Below are positions 6,354 to 11,301 of a stretch of 11,301 nucleotides of DNA, in pieces (the first letter of the stretch is position 1; every line of letters begins with the position of its first letter). The notes under the pieces were generated by a model. It made no database searches. It was not told the DNA's origin and worked only from the letters and a program-made list of their open reading frames with translations. Origin of the DNA: an uncultured Eisenbergiella sp. Its GTDB lineage: Bacteria > Bacillota > Clostridia > Lachnospirales > Lachnospiraceae. The position numbers were made by a program, and so were the translations under genes. The DNA lies in contig CARDPF010000083.1 in NCBI GenBank assembly GCA_948960675.1, positions 1-11,301 on the forward strand, read 5' to 3'.

Positions 6354-7607
6354 TTGGGCTTCATTCAAATACGGGGAGGCCGCCCCCTTTTGGGGGAGGT
6401 TTCGGTGCAGGGTTCCAAAAATGCGGCGCTGCCGGTTTTGGCGGCAAGCCTTATGGTGCCCGGTGTTACCACGCTGACAAATTGCCCGGATATTTTAGAC
6501 GTGGCCTGCATGTGCAGTTTGTTGGAGCATGTGGGGGCAAAGGTATCCAGACGTAAAAAGACGCTTACCGTGGATGCTTCCGGAATCGTATGCCATAAGC
6601 TTCCAAGGGAATATGTGACAAGAATGCGTTCTTCCGTGGTGCTGGCAGGACCCATGCTGGGCAGGTGCAGGGAGATCGCAATGACTTACCCGGGCGGCTG
6701 TGTGATCGGGGACCGTCCCATTGATATGCATATCCGGGCCCTGGAACGGCTTGGGGTTACTTTTTTTGACGAACAGGGGATTTTATATGCACGCTGTGGG
6801 CGGCTGCGGGGAAATACCGTGGTTTTACCGTTCCCAAGCGTTGGGGCTACGCAGAATGTGGTGATGGCGGCGGCGCTGGCGGAGGGCATTACAAAAATTG
6901 AAGGGTGTGCTGCGGAACCGGAGATTGTGGCGCTTTGTGATTTTTTAAACGGCGCAGGCGCTAGAATACAGGGGGGCGGAAGCCGCCGGATCACGGTGGA
7001 GGGGGTAAAATCCCTGCATGAAAGTACTTACCGGGTAGAGGCGGACCGGATCGTGGCCGGCACTTACCTGATCGGCACACTTGCGGCGGGCGGGGAGGTT
7101 TTTTTGGAAAATGCCCCTGCAGGGCAAATGGAAAGCGTCCTGGAGTTGACAGAGTCCATGGGGGCCATCCTCCGGGTCTGTCCGGACGGCATTTGGGTCA
7201 GGGCAGGCGGGACGGTATTTTCCCCAAAAACGGTGGAGACAGGCGTATATCCGGCATTTCCCACGGATTTGCAGTCCCCGCTTTTGGTGGCTTTGTGCCG
7301 GGCACAGTCGCAAAGCAGTCTGACAGAACGGATTTTTAACGGGAGATTTGCCGTGGCAGAAGAACTCAACAAAATGGGTGCCTGCATTTGGGTGGAGCAA
7401 AACCGGGCAGTGATACAGGGAAAAGCGGCACTGGCGGGATGCCACGTGACGGCAAAAGAACTGCGGGGCGGGGCGGCGCTGGTGCTGGCCGGAGTCTGTG
7501 CAAAAGGAGGCACGGTAGTATCCAACCGGCATTTCATCGACCGGGGCTATGAGGACATTGTGCGGGATCTGCGGGGATTAGGAGTAGACATTGACGGCGA
7601 AAAATAA
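6354..7607 (+). CDS. murA: UDP-N-acetylglucosamine 1-carboxyvinyltransferase (MurA)
   Basis: A cytoplasmic enzyme that transfers enolpyruvate from PEP to UDP-GlcNAc, the first committed step of peptidoglycan synthesis and the target of fosfomycin. It has 417 residues, the normal length. The N-terminus IQIRGGRPLLGEVSVQGSKN contains Lys22, which corresponds to the conserved lysine. The reactive-loop cysteine is Cys116 in PGGCVIGDRP (113-122), so fosfomycin sensitivity of the target is expected. The catalytic Asp305 lies in AFPTD (301-305). The C-terminus keeps RGGAALVLAG (371-380) and HFIDRGYEDI (393-402). The start is TTG. Its last 17 bases overlap the start of ftsQ. Firmicutes often carry two MurA paralogues; this one sits within the dcw cluster, and whether another exists cannot be seen here. 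Confidence 0.97.
   Translation: MGFIQIRGGRPLLGEVSVQGSKNAALPVLAASLMVPGVTTLTNCPDILDVACMCSLLEHVGAKVSRRKKTLTVDASGIVCHKLPREYVTRMRSSVVLAGPMLGRCREIAMTYPGGCVIGDRPIDMHIRALERLGVTFFDEQGILYARCGRLRGNTVVLPFPSVGATQNVVMAAALAEGITKIEGCAAEPEIVALCDFLNGAGARIQGGGSRRITVEGVKSLHESTYRVEADRIVAGTYLIGTLAAGGEVFLENAPAGQMESVLELTESMGAILRVCPDGIWVRAGGTVFSPKTVETGVYPAFPTDLQSPLLVALCRAQSQSSLTERIFNGRFAVAEELNKMGACIWVEQNRAVIQGKAALAGCHVTAKELRGGAALVLAGVCAKGGTVVSNRHFIDRGYEDIVRDLRGLGVDIDGEK
7580..7584 (+). promoter_or_regulatory. Ribosome binding site for the TTG start of ftsQ
   Basis: AGGAG inside the murA 3' end lies six bases before the TTG at 7591. The next in-frame candidate, an ATG at 7618, has no comparable site. This supports an overlap of 17 bases with murA and translational coupling. 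Confidence 0.7.
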
Positions 7608-8463
7608 TTTCAGGTTGATGAAGGGCGGGAAGGGAAAATCCCTTTCCGCCAATAAGCAAAAGTGGGATCCAAAGACAGGCAAAAAGGCAGTGCTGGCGGC
7701 CCTGCTTGTGTTTTTGTGCCTGTTTGTGGGAGGGGGTGTCTACGTCCTTGGCAGATACCGGGTGGAAAACATCATTGTGGACGGAAACCTGCATTACAGC
7801 GACGAAGAGATCATTGCCATGGTACTGACGGACAAGCTGTCGTACAATTCCCTGTATTTGTCCATAAAATACAGGGACCGGGAGATTCAGAACATTCCTT
7901 TTATCGAAAAAATGAATATCAAGGTAGTGTCACAGGATACCATCCAGATTCATGTCTATGAAAAATCGGTGGCCGGGTATGTGGAGTATATGGGGCGTTG
8001 TCTCTATTTTGACAGGGAAGGGATGGTGGTGGAGTCCTCGGAAACCAAAACGGCCGGGGTGCCGGAAGTGACGGGAATGATTTTTGACCATGTGGTACTC
8101 TATGAGCCCCTGCCGGTGGAAGATCCTGCCATATTCCAAAAGATTCTTTCGGTTACACAGATGTTATCCAAATACGAAATTATGGCAGACCGGATTTTTT
8201 TTAATGCATCACAGGACATCACGCTCTATTTCGGACAGGTGCGTGTCCGTCTGGGAAAAGAGAACCTGGAAGAAAAAATTATCCGGCTGCAGCACATCCT
8301 GCCGAGCCTGGAGGGGGAGGCAGGGGTGGTTCGCATGGAAAACTATACCGAGGAGTCCCCGAACATTACGTTTGAAAAGGACCGCGACGCCATGCAAATA
8401 CCGGAAACGCAGGAGGACGGCAGCCAAATACCGGAAACGCAGACCCAGACCGGAGGGGAATAG
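7591..8463 (+). CDS. ftsQ: Cell division protein FtsQ/DivIB
   Basis: A bitopic divisome scaffold that links the septal synthase pair to the division site. It has 290 residues. A basic, lysine-rich cytoplasmic N-terminus (1-32) precedes one membrane segment at about 33-53. A POTRA domain follows, starting YRVENIIVDGNLHYSDEEI (56-74), and then a beta domain including GRCLYFDREGMVVE. The last 30 or so residues are hydrophilic and Gln/Glu/Thr/Pro rich, with the peptide QIPETQ occurring twice. FtsQ/DivIB diverges fast, so the call rests on the single-anchor plus POTRA layout and on position between murA and ftsZ. No terminator follows. The 233-base gap to ftsZ holds a hairpin, a repeat and candidate promoters. 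Confidence 0.9.
   Translation: MTAKNNFRLMKGGKGKSLSANKQKWDPKTGKKAVLAALLVFLCLFVGGGVYVLGRYRVENIIVDGNLHYSDEEIIAMVLTDKLSYNSLYLSIKYRDREIQNIPFIEKMNIKVVSQDTIQIHVYEKSVAGYVEYMGRCLYFDREGMVVESSETKTAGVPEVTGMIFDHVVLYEPLPVEDPAIFQKILSVTQMLSKYEIMADRIFFNASQDITLYFGQVRVRLGKENLEEKIIRLQHILPSLEGEAGVVRMENYTEESPNITFEKDRDAMQIPETQEDGSQIPETQTQTGGE
8395..8442 (+). repeat. Two-unit direct repeat in the ftsQ 3' end
   Basis: CAAATACCGGAAACGCAG occurs at 8395-8412 and again at 8425-8442, exact over 18 bases with a 30-base period. It encodes the doubled QIPETQ in the tail of FtsQ. The in-frame period suggests a recent small tandem duplication in a disordered tail. Confidence 0.85.
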
Positions 8464-8509
8464 GAGAGGCCGTAGTAAGGCAGGGCATTGGCCATTTGCT
8501 GCTTGGACC

Positions 8510-8523
8510 CTGCGGAAACGCAG
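8510..8523. repeat. Small GNRA-loop hairpin downstream of ftsQ
   Basis: CTGCG-GAAA-CGCAG forms a 5-bp stem capped by a GAAA tetraloop, a stable RNA fold. No T run follows, so it is not a terminator. It lies 18 bases before the inverted repeat copy upstream of ftsZ and may belong to its decayed outer part. Confidence 0.5.
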
Positions 8524-8542
8524 TGGCGGCAATCATCCGGCA

Positions 8543-8593
8543 GCAATTTTCATGGGCGGATGCCCAAACAGGTCAGACTTGCCTGAACGGTTG
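8543..8593 (+). repeat. Half copy of the ftsZ-flanking repeat element
   Basis: These 51 bases match the reverse complement of 10065-10114 at 45 of 51 aligned positions, including one gap. The shared blocks include TTTTCATGGGCG, ATGCCCAAACAGG, CAGACTTG and CTGAAC. The copy contains the small palindrome TGGGC-GGAT-GCCCA. Only one end of the longer downstream element is recognisable here. Because the two copies are in opposite orientations, they bracket ftsZ and its promoter region as an inverted repeat pair. Confidence 0.8.
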
Positions 8594-8623
8594 CAAAAAA
8601 GATGAAGAAATTGAAAAAAGAGG

Positions 8624-8661
8624 TTGCGCATTTTGGAAAATGATTATATGATAAATATTAT
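8624..8661 (+). promoter_or_regulatory. Two overlapping candidate sigma-A promoters for ftsZ
   Basis: Candidate 1 is TTGCGC (8624-8629), 17 bases, TATGAT (8647-8652). Candidate 2 is TTGGAA (8633-8638), 17 bases, TATTAT (8656-8661). Both have ideal spacing and -10 boxes with five of six consensus bases, but weak -35 boxes. The surrounding DNA is markedly AT-rich compared with the genes. A dyad CATTTT-GG-AAAATG (8629-8642) sits across the promoter and could bind a regulator. A separate ftsZ promoter is reasonable because ftsQ is 233 bases away. Confidence 0.5.
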
Positions 8662-8680
8662 GGAATTGTTGAGGAGATAT

Positions 8681-8688
8681 AAAGGAGG
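8681..8688 (+). promoter_or_regulatory. Strong ribosome binding site for the TTG start of ftsZ
   Basis: AAAGGAGG is a full match to the anti-Shine-Dalgarno core and lies eight bases before the TTG at 8697. The first in-frame ATG is at residue 31, inside the GTP-binding motif region, so TTG is the real start. Confidence 0.9.
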
Positions 8689-8696
8689 ATACACCC

Positions 8697-9911
8697 TTGC
8701 TTGAAATAAAAGTGAAAGATACGGATTCTGCGGCGAAGATTGTGGTGATCGGGGTCGGCGGCGCAGGGAATAATGCCGTGAATAGAATGATTGACGAAAA
8801 GATAGACGGTGTGGAGTTCATCGGAGTCAATACGGACAAGCAGGCCCTGCAGCTTTGTAAGGCGGAGAACCATCTCCAGATTGGTGAGAAACTGACAAAG
8901 GGACTGGGGGCGGGTGCCAAGCCAGAGATCGGGGAACAGGCCGCAGAGGAGAGTTCGGAGGAAATCTCGAAAGCGGTGGAAGGCGTGGACATGGTTTTTG
9001 TCACCTGCGGCATGGGCGGGGGTACCGGTACCGGCGCCGCTCCCGTGGTAGCTAAAATGGCGAAGGACAAGGGTGTGCTGACGGTAGGTGTTGTGACCAA
9101 GCCCTTTCGGTTTGAGGCAAAGACGCGCATGAACAATGCGCTTTCGGGGATAGAGAAGCTGCGTAACAGTGTGGATACGCTGATTGTCATTCCCAATGAT
9201 AAGATTTTGGAGATTGTGGACAAGCGTACGAGTATGCCGGAGGCGCTAAAGAAGGCGGACGAAGTACTCCAGCAGGCCGTGCAGGGGATTACCGACTTAA
9301 TCAACCGTCCTGCGATCATCAATTTGGATTTTGCGGATGTGCAGACTGTCATGAGGGATAAGGGAATCGCCCATATCGGCATCGGCGAGGGACGGGGCGA
9401 TGATAAGGCGATTCAGGCCGTCAAAGCGGCGGTGGAGAGTCCGCTTTTGGAAACCACCATTGCGGGCGCTACCGACATTATCATCAATGTTTCCGGCGAT
9501 GTTTCCATGTACGATGCGTCGGAGGCGGTGGATTTTGTCCGCGAAATTACCGGGGATGACGTTAATATTATTTTCGGTTCCATGTATGATTCCAACCAGG
9601 CGGATTTTTGCCGGATTACCGTGATTGCAACAGGGATTGAGGAAACCCCTGCCAGCCGTTTCACTTCATCCTTTGCCAAGAAGTCTGCGATGGGTGGGAT
9701 GAACCAGCTGCCGTCCGGCATGCGCCAGACGGTGAATGCGTCCGGGACGGCGACCACCAGGCCTTATACGAATCCCCTGCAGGGGGGAGGTGCAGGCGGC
9801 GATATGCGCCCCAACCCCAATCTTACAGGCATTCAGAAGCCTCCCACGAACCTGCGCAGCAAGGTGGAGGAGAAGTCTTTGAAGATTCCTGACTTTTTGC
9901 AGAAGAAATAA
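8697..9911 (+). CDS. ftsZ: Cell division protein FtsZ
   Basis: A tubulin-like GTPase that polymerises into the Z ring and recruits the divisome. It has 404 residues. The nucleotide pocket begins [17 protein letters not shown] (15-31), the tubulin signature GGGTGTG is at 107-113, and the T7 loop NLDFADV (209-215) has both catalytic acids, Asp211 and Asp214. The C-terminal half contains IIFGSMYD (291-298) and RITVIATG (306-313). A linker of about 65 residues, rich in Gly, Pro, Asn and Thr, ends in the conserved partner-binding peptide KIPDFLQKK (396-404). The start is TTG with a strong ribosome binding site. No ftsA precedes it, unlike Bacillus. A strong terminator follows at 10008-10048. Gene and repeats suggest ftsZ can be transcribed as its own unit. 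Confidence 0.98.
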   Translation: MLEIKVKDTDSAAKIVVIGVGGAGNNAVNRMIDEKIDGVEFIGVNTDKQALQLCKAENHLQIGEKLTKGLGAGAKPEIGEQAAEESSEEISKAVEGVDMVFVTCGMGGGTGTGAAPVVAKMAKDKGVLTVGVVTKPFRFEAKTRMNNALSGIEKLRNSVDTLIVIPNDKILEIVDKRTSMPEALKKADEVLQQAVQGITDLINRPAIINLDFADVQTVMRDKGIAHIGIGEGRGDDKAIQAVKAAVESPLLETTIAGATDIIINVSGDVSMYDASEAVDFVREITGDDVNIIFGSMYDSNQADFCRITVIATGIEETPASRFTSSFAKKSAMGGMNQLPSGMRQTVNASGTATTRPYTNPLQGGGAGGDMRPNPNLTGIQKPPTNLRSKVEEKSLKIPDFLQKK

Positions 9912-9925
9912 GCTGGTACATTTGT

Positions 9926-9962
9926 TGCGTTTTAGGGCGTGTTTGGAAAATGCCCTAGCGCA
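9926..9962. repeat. Imperfect palindrome just after ftsZ
   Basis: TAGGGC (9933-9938) pairs with GCCCTA (9952-9957), and an outer TGCG (9926-9929) can pair with CGCA (9959-9962) across a small internal loop. There is no T run. It lies between the ftsZ stop and the intrinsic terminator and may be an mRNA 3'-end structure or a repeat remnant. Confidence 0.5.
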
Positions 9963-10007
9963 CACCTTTTATAAATATGTCGAATTGTCCCGAAAAATAA
10001 AGCGATT

Positions 10008-10048
10008 GACCTGCCGGATTTTGACAAAATCCGCGCAGGTCTTTTTTT
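10008..10048 (+). terminator. Intrinsic terminator after ftsZ
   Basis: GACCTGC (10008-10014) pairs with GCAGGTC (10035-10041), and CGGATTTT (10015-10022) pairs with AAAATCCG (10026-10033) around a GAC loop, with a single unpaired C at 10034. Seven T residues follow (10042-10048). This is a textbook rho-independent terminator and should end ftsZ transcripts, so spoIIGA needs its own promoter. Confidence 0.92.
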
Positions 10049-10053
10049 ATAAT
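10021..10053 (+). promoter_or_regulatory. Candidate spoIIGA promoter overlapping the ftsZ terminator
   Basis: TTGACA (10021-10026) and TATAAT (10048-10053) are perfect sigma-A boxes, but 21 bases apart. The Bacillus spoIIG promoter is known for an extended spacer of about 22 bases and for needing phosphorylated Spo0A. Possible Spo0A boxes are TGTCGAA at 9978-9984, and TTTGTCAAA on the minus strand over the -35 box (within 10019-10029). Both the -35 box and the second Spo0A match lie in the terminator stem-loop, so chance is a real alternative. The predicted leader to spoIIGA would be about 195 bases and would contain the repeat element. Confidence 0.4.
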
Positions 10054-10062
10054 ATAGGCATA

Positions 10063-10197
10063 CGTAACAGTTCAGACAAGTCTGCCCTGTTTGGGCATCG
10101 CCCATGAAAAATGCCGCACAATTGGGCGGATGCTTGTCTTGACCACGTATTCTCACGGTCTGCGCAATCAATGTGCAGACCTGTCTAAACTGTTGCG
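10063..10197. repeat. Short element with terminal inverted repeats between ftsZ and spoIIGA
   Basis: The left end (10063-10085) and the reverse complement of the right end (10175-10197) agree at 20 of 23 positions, reading CGTAACAGTTCAGACAAG and CGCAACAGTTTAGACAGG at the outer parts. The interior is about 90 bases with no coding potential. It contains further palindromes: TGGGC-ATC-GCCCA near the left and a 10-bp stem near the right. No clear target-site duplication is visible. The structure resembles a MITE or a composite REP-type element; a related half copy lies at 8543-8593. Its origin is inferred. Confidence 0.7.
10157..10181. repeat. 10-bp stem-loop at the right end of the element
   Basis: GGTCTGCGCA (10157-10166) pairs with TGTGCAGACC (10172-10181), with one G-T pair and a five-base ATCAA loop. 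It would form in a spoIIGA leader RNA if transcription starts near 10060. There is no T run after it. Confidence 0.7.
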
Positions 10198-10242
10198 GAC
10201 ATACATATAAAAAGCGGTTCCGCCGGACTCGGGCCGTTATAA

Positions 10243-10249
10243 AAGGAGG
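10243..10249 (+). promoter_or_regulatory. Ribosome binding site deciding the spoIIGA GTG start
   Basis: AAGGAGG lies four bases before the GTG at 10254. An in-frame ATG at 10173 lies inside the repeat element, has no ribosome binding site, and would add 27 residues unlike the SpoIIGA family. Confidence 0.85.
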
Positions 10250-10253
10250 GGAC

Positions 10254-11132
10254 GTGCGTTACGAAGTATATGTAGACCGTTTGTTTTTCATGCATGCAGG
10301 CCTGCATGTTTTGCTGTTGGTTTTGACGGCAAAACTTGGGGATTATCCGGTGGCATGGAAGCGTATCGCTACAGCAGCCGGTCTTGGAAGCCTTTTATCT
10401 TTGGCGGCGCTGTTTTGGCCTGTGGGCGAAAGCGGTATGGCTGTGGCAGTAAAAACGCTTTTGTCTACAGCAGGGTCTTATGCCATGCTTCCCGTCGCTT
10501 TTGGGATCAGGGGAAGGAGCCAATGGACACAATGTGCGGCCTCCTATACGGCCTGTATCTGTCTGGTTGGGGGTGTGCTGGCGGCAGTGGAGGGGATAGG
10601 GCGCCCTTCCCAAAACAGCCTACTGCTCATGGCATCGGCGGCGTGCGCGACAGTGGGGGGCGCATGGTTCATCCGCAAAATGCGTCTTGCGCGGGCCAAT
10701 CCTTTCTGGCTTGTGCTGCTTAAGGAAGGGGAAAAAAGCTGCAGGGTGACGGCGCTTATGGACAGCGGAAACGGTCTTTTGGAGCCTGTCAGTAAAGAGC
10801 CGGTATGTATCGTACAAAAGGAAGTGATGCAAAAGCTTGGCCTTCTGCAAAAACCCGAAAAATTCCGCCTGGTTCCCTATCATTCCGTCGGCAGGCAGCA
10901 CGGCTTGCTCAAAGCGGCGGCAGTGGAGGAGATGTACCTGCAAAAAGGGGCGCAAAAGCTGACCAAAAGAAAAGTATGGCTGGCGGCAAGCGAACAGGCG
11001 TTATCGACATCGGGGCGTTATCAATTACTATTACACCCCGCATTATTGGAAGAAACGATGAGCCCGCAAAAGCGGGCGGATGGGAGCAGACATGATATTG
11101 AAAGTGGCAATGCCGGGAAAGATGCAGTTTAA
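10254..11132 (+). CDS. spoIIGA: Sporulation sigma-E processing peptidase SpoIIGA
   Basis: A membrane-bound aspartic protease that removes the pro-sequence of sigma-E in the mother cell after the sporulation septum forms, once signalled by SpoIIR from the forespore. From the GTG at 10254 it has 292 residues, against 309 in Bacillus subtilis. The N-terminal half holds about five hydrophobic segments (roughly 11-28, 40-55, 62-84, 97-113, 121-140). The C-terminal protease domain carries MDSGN (169-173) with the catalytic Asp170, followed by the family block RLVPYHSVG (205-213). The last 41 bases overlap sigE, so about the last 13 residues share DNA with it; this tail is not conserved. An ftsZ terminator lies upstream, and a Spo0A-type promoter at about 10021-10053 is a candidate. 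Placement directly before sigE is diagnostic. Confidence 0.95.
   Translation: MRYEVYVDRLFFMHAGLHVLLLVLTAKLGDYPVAWKRIATAAGLGSLLSLAALFWPVGESGMAVAVKTLLSTAGSYAMLPVAFGIRGRSQWTQCAASYTACICLVGGVLAAVEGIGRPSQNSLLLMASAACATVGGAWFIRKMRLARANPFWLVLLKEGEKSCRVTALMDSGNGLLEPVSKEPVCIVQKEVMQKLGLLQKPEKFRLVPYHSVGRQHGLLKAAAVEEMYLQKGAQKLTKRKVWLAASEQALSTSGRYQLLLHPALLEETMSPQKRADGSRHDIESGNAGKDAV
11082..11086 (+). promoter_or_regulatory. Ribosome binding site deciding the sigE start
   Basis: GGGAG lies five bases before the ATG at 11092, inside the spoIIGA 3' end. Later in-frame ATGs at 11110, 11122 and 11161 have weaker or no sites. The early start gives a pro-sequence of the expected length. Confidence 0.6.
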
Positions 11133-11301
11133 GATTATCCGCAGGGAACCTGCTTTTTTTATGGCAAAAGAGGGGGACATTCATTACATAGGGGGAGCGG
11201 AGGTGCTGCCGCCTCCCCTGGACGGGGCGCAGGAGAACGAGGTGATTCAGGATTTATGCACGGAAGAGTACGGGGAAGAGGCCCGCTCCATTCTTATCGA
11301 A
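11092..11301 (+). CDS. sigE: RNA polymerase sporulation sigma factor SigE, N-terminal part
   Basis: The first 70 codons of the mother-cell sigma factor sigma-E; the gene runs off the window. Residues 1-31 form a basic and hydrophobic pro-sequence (MILKVAMPGKMQFKIIRREP and onward), comparable to the 27-residue Bacillus pro-sequence that holds the factor inactive at the membrane. The junction HYIGGAEVLPPPL (31-43) matches the Bacillus YYIGGSEALPPPL, so SpoIIGA is expected to cut near Tyr32. The visible part of the mature protein, ending ARSILIE, is the start of region 1.2/2 and would continue into the RNLRLV region of the family. The gene overlaps spoIIGA by 41 bases, ensuring that the precursor and its protease are made together. 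Confidence 0.95.
   Translation, partial: MILKVAMPGKMQFKIIRREPAFFMAKEGDIHYIGGAEVLPPPLDGAQENEVIQDLCTEEYGEEARSILIE

Noticed and set aside
8573..9382. Long open frame on the minus strand opposite ftsZ (269 codons)
   Set aside because: It is Ser/Pro/Ile-rich, lacks a family signature, and lies wholly opposite the well-supported ftsZ gene. Codon bias of ftsZ explains it.
10173..10253. Upstream ATG start for spoIIGA
   Set aside because: The extension lies in the repeat element, has no ribosome binding site and does not look like SpoIIGA, while the GTG at 10254 has AAGGAGG.
1..11301. A novel defence system, prophage, CRISPR array, tRNA or transposase gene
   Set aside because: All substantial coding space is taken by recognised dcw and sporulation genes, and no repeats of CRISPR spacing or RNA gene folds were seen.

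Overview
The window is a division and cell-wall (dcw) cluster from an endospore-forming, low-to-mid GC Gram-positive bacterium, most likely a clostridial species of the Lachnospiraceae type. This rests on gene order (two class B penicillin-binding protein genes, mraY, murD, ftsW/spoVE, murA, ftsQ/divIB, ftsZ, spoIIGA, sigE), strong AAGGAGG-type ribosome binding sites, frequent TTG and GTG starts, and the presence of SpoIIGA and pro-sigma-E, which are found only in spore formers. The placement is inferred from family knowledge; no database search was run.

All genes lie on the + strand. Positions 2-652 are the 3' end of a transpeptidase PBP with a long Gly/Asp/Gln/Pro-rich tail. Positions 762-2540 are a second, complete class B PBP of the SpoVD/FtsI type with KTA in place of the usual KTG box. 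Then come mraY (2616-3572), murD (3660-5021), ftsW/spoVE (5026-6174), murA (6354-7607), ftsQ/divIB (7591-8463, overlapping murA), ftsZ (8697-9911), spoIIGA (10254-11132) and the first 70 codons of sigE (11092-11301, overlapping spoIIGA).

The genes make one pathway. MurA starts UDP-MurNAc synthesis and MurD adds D-Glu. MraY loads the precursor onto undecaprenyl phosphate. FtsW and its partner PBP polymerise and crosslink septal wall, with FtsQ/DivIB as scaffold and FtsZ setting the site. SpoIIGA and sigE couple the sporulation septum to the mother-cell programme, since SpoIIGA cleaves pro-sigma-E.

The genes themselves are ordinary. The less expected content is in the gaps. (1) A roughly 135-bp element with 23-bp imperfect terminal inverted repeats lies between ftsZ and spoIIGA. 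A half copy lies in the opposite orientation upstream of ftsZ, and a possible remnant lies upstream of the second PBP gene. (2) A second short repeat family occurs upstream of murD and upstream of murA; its small stem shows compensatory base changes between the two copies. (3) A perfect 16-bp hairpin precedes mraY. (4) A strong terminator follows ftsZ and overlaps a candidate spoIIGA promoter with an unusually long spacer. I see no RNA gene, CRISPR array, transposase or novel protein system.
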